A stretch of 61,572 bases of DNA from an uncultured Pirellulaceae bacterium (GTDB lineage Bacteria > Planctomycetota > Planctomycetia > Pirellulales > Pirellulaceae), in NCBI GenBank assembly GCA_937967505.1, contig CALCJM010000027.1:1-61572 (forward strand), given 5' to 3'. Of this stretch, positions 57,202 through 61,572 are shown one piece after another. Made by a program: the position numbers and the translations under genes. Within the stretch, counting starts at the first letter, position 1. Each line of letters opens with the position of its first letter. The notes beneath the pieces are model-generated. The model saw only the letters and a list, made by a program, of their open reading frames with translations. It was not told the DNA's origin and did no database searches.

Positions 57202-57888
57202 ATGTTGAAACCTATCTCGGCAATCGCAGCCACTACGGCCATAATCATCACGATCTCGGTGGCCAGTCTTTCCTTCGCCCAGTGTAACACTTGCGGGACC
57301 GGCGATGTTGCCTTCGGTTATCCGGGTGGCAGTTGTTCCACCTGTGCCACGGGGGGGCAGGGAATTGTCGGCCACTCTGGACACCAGCGCGGTGAAGTCT
57401 TGCGTGCCAAACTGGAGTACGCCAAACAGATCAACGACAAAGTTTCCGCCCGCAACCAGGCGTGGCCCAAACCCTTCACCTGTGCCGATCGGCAGATCTA
57501 TACTGCCATGTGGCGACCGATGGTCGATGCCGGATTCGCTGATCAGACAACCGTCACCGCCACTCACTTTTCCGAGGGCAAGCTGACACGCTACGGCAAG
57601 CAACAGATTGTCGGAATTTTGAGAAACATGCCTTCGAACCGCAAAATAGTTTATGTTCAGCGCGATGGCGACGAAGCGACGACTCAAGAGCGTTTCAATC
57701 AGGTCCAGGAACTGGTCTCCACGTTCTACGGGCAGTCTGGACGCGTTGCTCTGACCAATCGTAATCCGATCAACCAAACCGGCCCGCGTGCTGAAAATAC
57801 ATTCAACGCCTACTACGAATCGATGGCGGCTCCCGTCATTCCGGTGGCTTCAGGCACAACCAGCATCAACGACAGCGTCGGCAACTAA
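57202..57888 (+). CDS. Secreted protein with two N-terminal CxxC motifs, function unknown
   Basis: 228 residues from ATG 57202 with GGAG nine bases upstream; the frame is open from 57010. Signal peptide at about 1-26 (IIITISVASLSFAQ). The mature N-terminus has Cys28-x-x-Cys31 and Cys45-x-x-Cys48 within Gly-rich sequence, possibly a metal knuckle or disulfides. The rest is mixed alpha/beta (FTCADRQIYTAMWRPMVDAG, NRKIVYVQRDGDEATTQERF). I recognise no family; similar secreted proteins seem to occur in planctomycetes. Confidence 0.7.
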   Translation: MLKPISAIAATTAIIITISVASLSFAQCNTCGTGDVAFGYPGGSCSTCATGGQGIVGHSGHQRGEVLRAKLEYAKQINDKVSARNQAWPKPFTCADRQIYTAMWRPMVDAGFADQTTVTATHFSEGKLTRYGKQQIVGILRNMPSNRKIVYVQRDGDEATTQERFNQVQELVSTFYGQSGRVALTNRNPINQTGPRAENTFNAYYESMAAPVIPVASGTTSINDSVGN

Positions 57889-57940
57889 CCTTCGCCGCAC
57901 AGCGCACCGCAATTCCAACACGAATTGCCATTCCAATATC

Positions 57941-57970
57941 AAACGGCTCTCCAGTTCCGGAGAGCCGTTT
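57941..57970 (+). terminator. Rho-independent terminator
   Basis: AAACGGCTCTCC and GGAGAGCCGTTT form a perfect 12-bp stem around a 6-base loop, followed by TTCGTTTTT. It lies 53 bp after the secreted CxxC gene and may also serve speA on the other strand. Confidence 0.88.
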
Positions 57971-58020
57971 TTCGTTTTTATGTTATTGGATCCGTTAAAT
58001 CCGTTGGTCGTTGCCGCCCT

Positions 58021-60060
58021 TTATTCTTCGAAATAAGTAAACCCCTGTAACGAATCGCGAAACAGCTGCACCATCTGCCGCCGCGCCTCGACCGTAATCT
58101 TCTTCTGCCGCACGGCCTCTTCGGCCATCGCCCGAAACCGCGTCAACAATGAATGCGGTTCGTATTCGACGTAACTGAGCACATCTGCGATCGTGTCGCC
58201 GGGTACCTCTTCAACGAACTCAACCGTGCCGTCGCCCGTCACCCGAATACTGGCCACGTTGTTGTCGCCAAATAGATTATGCAGATCTCCCAACGTTTCT
58301 TGATAGGCACCGACCAGAAACACGCCCAGGTAATACGGCTGTTCCTTGCTGAATGCGTGCAGATCCAACGTTCTGACCACCTCGCCACTAGGGCTGGAAA
58401 ACCGATCCAGTTTTCCATCGCAATCGCAGGTTAAATCCGCAATGATTGATTTGCGGGTTGGTTTCTGCGCGTGTCGGTGCAGCGGCATCACTGGAAACAC
58501 CTGGTCGATCGCCCACGCATCGGGCAGCGATTGGAACACGCTGAAGTTGCCGTAGTAGATATTTGACAGGGAGTGACTGAGGGACTCCAGTTCTGCGGGC
58601 ACACGCTGCAATTGAGGCAACATTGAATTGATCCGATTTACGATCGCCAAGTACAGGTTCTCGCCCAGCGCCCTTTCTCGCAGCGTGATCCTGCCCGCGC
58701 GAAAGGAATCTCGTAATTGATCGCGATAGTAAATGGCATCATTGTAGTTTTCCTGCAGACGTTTCAGCCGAACGTTCTGGAGCGCCCGAAACAAATTCGC
58801 CACCCCTTCACTACAATTCTCCGGCAGCGTTTCGGGCACCGGTTCGGGATCAAAATTGGTCACCGCCAGCACATTGAACATCAGCACCGACATGGGAGCG
58901 ACCGTCCACCTGCCCGATTCGGTCACGATCATCGGGTGAGGGACGTTTTGCGCGTCCATGGAATTCATGATCGTTTCCACGACATCAAAACAATACTCGT
59001 CTAGGTCGTAGTTACGGCTGTGAGATTCGGTGCTGGCAGTTCCCGTATAATCAACCGCCAGCCCACCGCCCAGATCCAGATACCCCAGCGGCGCTCCGTC
59101 TTCGATCAGCCCAATATAGAAGCGACAGGCTTCTTTCAATCCGTCGCGGATATTGCGAATATTGGTAACCTGGCTGCCCAGATGAAAGTGCAGCATTTGA
59201 AAGCAGTCGATCATTCCGGCGCTTTTGAGCGTATCGACTGCCGTGATCAGCTCGACCGTGGTCAATCCAAACAGGCTGCGATCTCCGCTGTCCCCCGCCC
59301 AGTGCCCTTCGACCTTGGTCGCCAGTTTCACTCGCGCTCCAATACATGGCTTGACATCGAAATGCCGACTGCGGCGGATAATCAATTCCAGCTCATCCTG
59401 CGTCTCGAGCACAAAGAAGCACTTGTAACCCAACCGGCACGCCTGTAGGCCCAGATCAATGAACTCCTCGTCTTTGTACCCGTTGCAAACAATCAGGCTT
59501 TCCAACGAAGGGACACTGATCATCGCCACCAGCAATTCGGCTTTGCTGCCCGCCTCCATTCCGTGGCCAAAGGGGCGACCGGATCTGCCGATCGAATCCA
59601 CCACGTGGTGTTGCTGATTAACCTTGATTGGAAAAACAGTCCGGAAACTGCCTTGGTAGTTGGCTTCTTTGATCGCATGCTGAAACGACATATTCAGCCG
59701 CCTGACCCGGTCCTCGATCAGGTTTTCAATGCGCAACATCACCGGCATGTGTAGGTCGCGCTGGTGTAGACCATCGATCACATCCATCATCGAAATCGAC
59801 CGGGGCCCCGATTCTGTGGGGACGTTGACCGCGACGTTTCCATCGGAATCAATATCAAAATATCCTGCCCCCCACCGGCCTACGCCATATAGATCGCGTG
59901 CCTTTTCAATGCTCCAGGAGTTGTCGTCAATGGCACTTGGTCCATCCGAACTTTCTTCTTGCTGAATGCTGTTGTGGCCGGATTTAACCAAATCTGGCGA
60001 ATCTGCCTCTTCTGCCACAGGATTGGAGGGAGACTTCACGTTGGTGGTGGAAGGTACCAA
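58021..60060 (-). CDS. speA: Biosynthetic arginine decarboxylase
   Basis: 679 residues. It decarboxylates arginine to agmatine, the first step to putrescine and other polyamines, with PLP and Mg2+. SFRTVFPIKVNQQHHVVDSI contains the PLP-binding Lys; SKAELLVAM, FQMLHFHLGSQVTNIRNI and YLDLGGGLAVDYTG are further Orn/Arg decarboxylase motifs. The last ~130 residues, with FVGAYQETLGDLHNLFGD-type end (LVGAYQETLGDLHNLFGD), are typical of the SpeA subtype. About 45 N-terminal residues are extra, Ser/Pro-rich and probably disordered, so the start may be a little downstream. Confidence 0.96.
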   Translation of the reverse strand: MVPSTTNVKSPSNPVAEEADSPDLVKSGHNSIQQEESSDGPSAIDDNSWSIEKARDLYGVGRWGAGYFDIDSDGNVAVNVPTESGPRSISMMDVIDGLHQRDLHMPVMLRIENLIEDRVRRLNMSFQHAIKEANYQGSFRTVFPIKVNQQHHVVDSIGRSGRPFGHGMEAGSKAELLVAMISVPSLESLIVCNGYKDEEFIDLGLQACRLGYKCFFVLETQDELELIIRRSRHFDVKPCIGARVKLATKVEGHWAGDSGDRSLFGLTTVELITAVDTLKSAGMIDCFQMLHFHLGSQVTNIRNIRDGLKEACRFYIGLIEDGAPLGYLDLGGGLAVDYTGTASTESHSRNYDLDEYCFDVVETIMNSMDAQNVPHPMIVTESGRWTVAPMSVLMFNVLAVTNFDPEPVPETLPENCSEGVANLFRALQNVRLKRLQENYNDAIYYRDQLRDSFRAGRITLRERALGENLYLAIVNRINSMLPQLQRVPAELESLSHSLSNIYYGNFSVFQSLPDAWAIDQVFPVMPLHRHAQKPTRKSIIADLTCDCDGKLDRFSSPSGEVVRTLDLHAFSKEQPYYLGVFLVGAYQETLGDLHNLFGDNNVASIRVTGDGTVEFVEEVPGDTIADVLSYVEYEPHSLLTRFRAMAEEAVRQKKITVEARRQMVQLFRDSLQGFTYFEE

Positions 60061-60297
60061 ACCGGGCCCCTGAGGTTTGAGATCGATGACCGGGAAGCTG
60101 CTAATGCGAAAGATTTTAGCCTAATTGGGGGCCGTGGCAAATCGTGGAAGTTCAATTTGACAAAGGGGGCAGAATGATTCCACTTTTGGCGACAGGAACG
60201 CGATAAATGTTAAAACTGGTCTGGCGGGAGATGTTGGATTTCTCTTAAATGCCTCACCGAAGTCTCAACTTGAAACCTCAGGAAAGGATGCCTGAAC

Positions 60298-61383
60298 ATG
60301 AGGCGATTAATCGAACTGGCAAAAATCGTTGACGGCGATCTAAATCATAGCCCGGAGCTGGAAATATCCGGTGTTGGGAGAATTGCATCCGTCTCTGAAT
60401 CCGAGATCACGTTTGCCAATTCCAGATCCCACTACGACCGGTTCTTGGCCAGCGATGCGTCGGCAGCGATCGTTTCCGGGATCGAAGGCATCACTGATCA
60501 GCCAATTGGTCAGCAAAAAACACTGCCCAAAGCGGTCATCGTTGTGGCCGATGCCGAAGCGGCATTCGCGGCCATCGCCACCGAGTTCCGCCCGGTCATC
60601 GAACGAAGAACTTCGGGCGTCCATCCTACAGCTGTGGTTGCCTCAACTGCCTCCATCGGCCCGGATGTGACCATCCACGCCGGAGCAGTTGTAATGGACG
60701 GTGCTGTGATCGGAGATCGCAGCACTATTTTCCCGAACGTGACCGTGATGGAGGACTGCCAAATCGGGCAGGACACCACAATCTTCCCGAACACCGTTTT
60801 GTACGAAAATACGGTTGTCGGCGATCGCGTTATTCTGCACGCGGGAGTCGTTTTAGGGGCGTTTGGATTCGGTTATAAAAGTCACACCGGCAAACACGAG
60901 CTTTCGGCACAGCTGGGTAACGTGGTGATCGAGGACGATGTCGAAATCGGTGCCAATTCGACTATCGATCGCGGTACATTTGACGCGACGCGCATCAGGC
61001 GAGGCACCAAGTTAGATAATTTGGTAATGGTTGGCCATAACTGCGATGTCGGCGAGGATAATTTGCTTTGTTCTCAGGTCGGTATCGCTGGCAGCTGTAA
61101 TGTGGGCAACGGGGTCGTAATGGGCGGTCAGGTTGGCATCGGCGACCATTTGAACATTGGTGATCGCAGTATCCTGATGGCCAAGAGCGGCCTAATGCAT
61201 GACGTGGACCCGGGACAGGCGGTCCACGGCATTCCGGCACGACCGGCGCGGAAGCAGATGCAGATCATGGCCGTTTCTTCCAAACTACCCGAGATGCGAA
61301 AGATGCTCAAGCAGCTTTCCAAATCTGTCGAGCAACTCCAACAGCGTTCGGCAAGCGTCGATCAATGCCGCGACGCCGCGTAA
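60298..61383 (+). CDS. lpxD: UDP-3-O-acylglucosamine N-acyltransferase
   Basis: 361 residues. LpxD adds the second hydroxy-acyl chain to UDP-3-O-acyl-glucosamine in lipid A synthesis. An N-terminal uridine-binding part (ISGVGRIASVSESEITFANS) is followed by a left-handed beta helix of hexapeptide repeats (about 105-310) with GAFGFGYKSHTGKHE and the catalytic-site segment LVMVGHNCDVGED. The C-terminal ~45 residues are helical (LPEMRKMLKQLSKSVEQLQQ). AGGAAAGG precedes the ATG. No other lpx gene lies in this window. A planctomycete with lipid A genes is normal. Confidence 0.95.
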   Translation: MRRLIELAKIVDGDLNHSPELEISGVGRIASVSESEITFANSRSHYDRFLASDASAAIVSGIEGITDQPIGQQKTLPKAVIVVADAEAAFAAIATEFRPVIERRTSGVHPTAVVASTASIGPDVTIHAGAVVMDGAVIGDRSTIFPNVTVMEDCQIGQDTTIFPNTVLYENTVVGDRVILHAGVVLGAFGFGYKSHTGKHELSAQLGNVVIEDDVEIGANSTIDRGTFDATRIRRGTKLDNLVMVGHNCDVGEDNLLCSQVGIAGSCNVGNGVVMGGQVGIGDHLNIGDRSILMAKSGLMHDVDPGQAVHGIPARPARKQMQIMAVSSKLPEMRKMLKQLSKSVEQLQQRSASVDQCRDAA

Positions 61384-61384
61384 A

Positions 61385-61470
61385 CGTAGCTACCGTCGCC
61401 AGACGGTGGAGCACTGGAGAAAATCGTTGCCGGCGAAGTCTACTCCAGGCCATCCACGCTCTGGCGAGCA
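61385..61470. repeat. Third REP-like element copy (diverged)
   Basis: The left part (CGTAGCTACCGTCGCCAGAC, from 61385) is identical to the copies at 55481 and 55593, and CCACGCTCTGGCGAGC near 61454-61469 matches their right part. The middle is different. It starts two bases after the lpxD stop. Confidence 0.8.
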
Positions 61471-61572
61471 CAGATTCAGGCCGTTCTCGATGGTTGAATC
61501 TTCGCGGATACGGCTGATATAGGTCGCATATTCACCGACACATTCGACTGGTGTAATATATCCGCCATCCTC
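61390..61572 (-). pseudogene. asd: Aspartate-semialdehyde dehydrogenase, truncated C-terminal fragment (partial, continues past window)
   Basis: The minus-strand frame from the window edge reads about 34 residues resembling the C-terminal part of Asd: YITPVECVGEY and YISRIREDSTIENGLNL. Asd enzymes then continue with a conserved W-V-x-DNLRKGAALNAVQIAE-type end. Here the frame instead enters the REP-like element (CSPERGWPGV onward, ending CSTVWRR) and stops at 61390. The terminal helix thus seems lost. Asd makes aspartate semialdehyde for lysine, threonine and methionine and is normally essential, so either a second copy exists or the enzyme tolerates this end. The assignment rests on remembered family sequence over a short stretch. 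Confidence 0.6.

Noticed and set aside
1..61572. tRNA, rRNA or riboswitch genes
   Set aside because: No cloverleaf, conserved rRNA segment or known riboswitch core seen by eye; a covariance-model scan would be needed to exclude small RNAs.

Overview
The window looks like a piece of a planctomycete chromosome, most likely Pirellulaceae (Rhodopirellula/Blastopirellula type). This rests on gene content: a DUF1501 protein paired with a planctomycete cytochrome-c/DUF1549/DUF1553 protein, a DUF1559 prepilin-like protein, a sulfatase, a DUF1080 domain, a DUF6677-type membrane protein, vWA-type TadG proteins, many GTG/TTG starts, and few operons between mostly single genes. I found no tRNA, rRNA, prophage, transposase or CRISPR array.

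Layout. 1-7.5 kb: housekeeping genes (3' end of proB, a thioredoxin-fold protein without its cysteines, purA, uppS-cdsA, rsmE, two small membrane proteins). 7.6-18.4 kb: a Tad-type secretion/pilus locus. The tadA-tadB-tadC motor operon lies between two divergent cassettes of the same E-G-E make-up (TadE-like, vWA TadG-like, TadE-like), with rpsU and small genes interspersed. 18.4-30.2 kb: a small acidic protein, a lipoprotein, cstA, a secreted TPR-CHAT protein, purU, a glycosyltransferase, a YpsA-type nucleotide-binding protein, a LysM protein and a flippase. 30.3-36.6 kb: a phosphosite-less receiver and a GntR(YtrA)-ABC ATPase-ABC permease-membrane protein operon, bracketed by a 69-bp inverted repeat. 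36.6-47.4 kb: sulfatase, DUF1559 protein, DUF2306 protein, PQQ-propeller protein, DUF1501 and DUF1553 proteins. 47.8-52.2 kb: one 1464-residue secreted protein joining GH29, GH16, GH117 and DUF1080 modules. 52.4-61.6 kb: a lipoprotein, a pseudokinase, a J-domain-like protein without HPD, DinB, RidA, a secreted CxxC protein, speA, lpxD, and the 3' end of an asd gene that appears to be cut short by a REP-like repeat.

The most unusual item is the GH29-GH16-GH117-DUF1080 protein. Its module set suggests that an endo-galactanase and two exo-acting alpha-L-glycosidases for red-algal galactans (agar/porphyran type) are carried on one chain. Its gene is divergent from the DUF1553/DUF1501 pair, and the intergenic region holds two perfect tandem copies of an 18-bp palindromic element. 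Other items to check are the mirrored Tad cassettes, the repeat-bounded ABC module, and the neighbouring pseudokinase and HPD-less J-like genes.

All functional calls come from motif recognition by eye; no database search was run.
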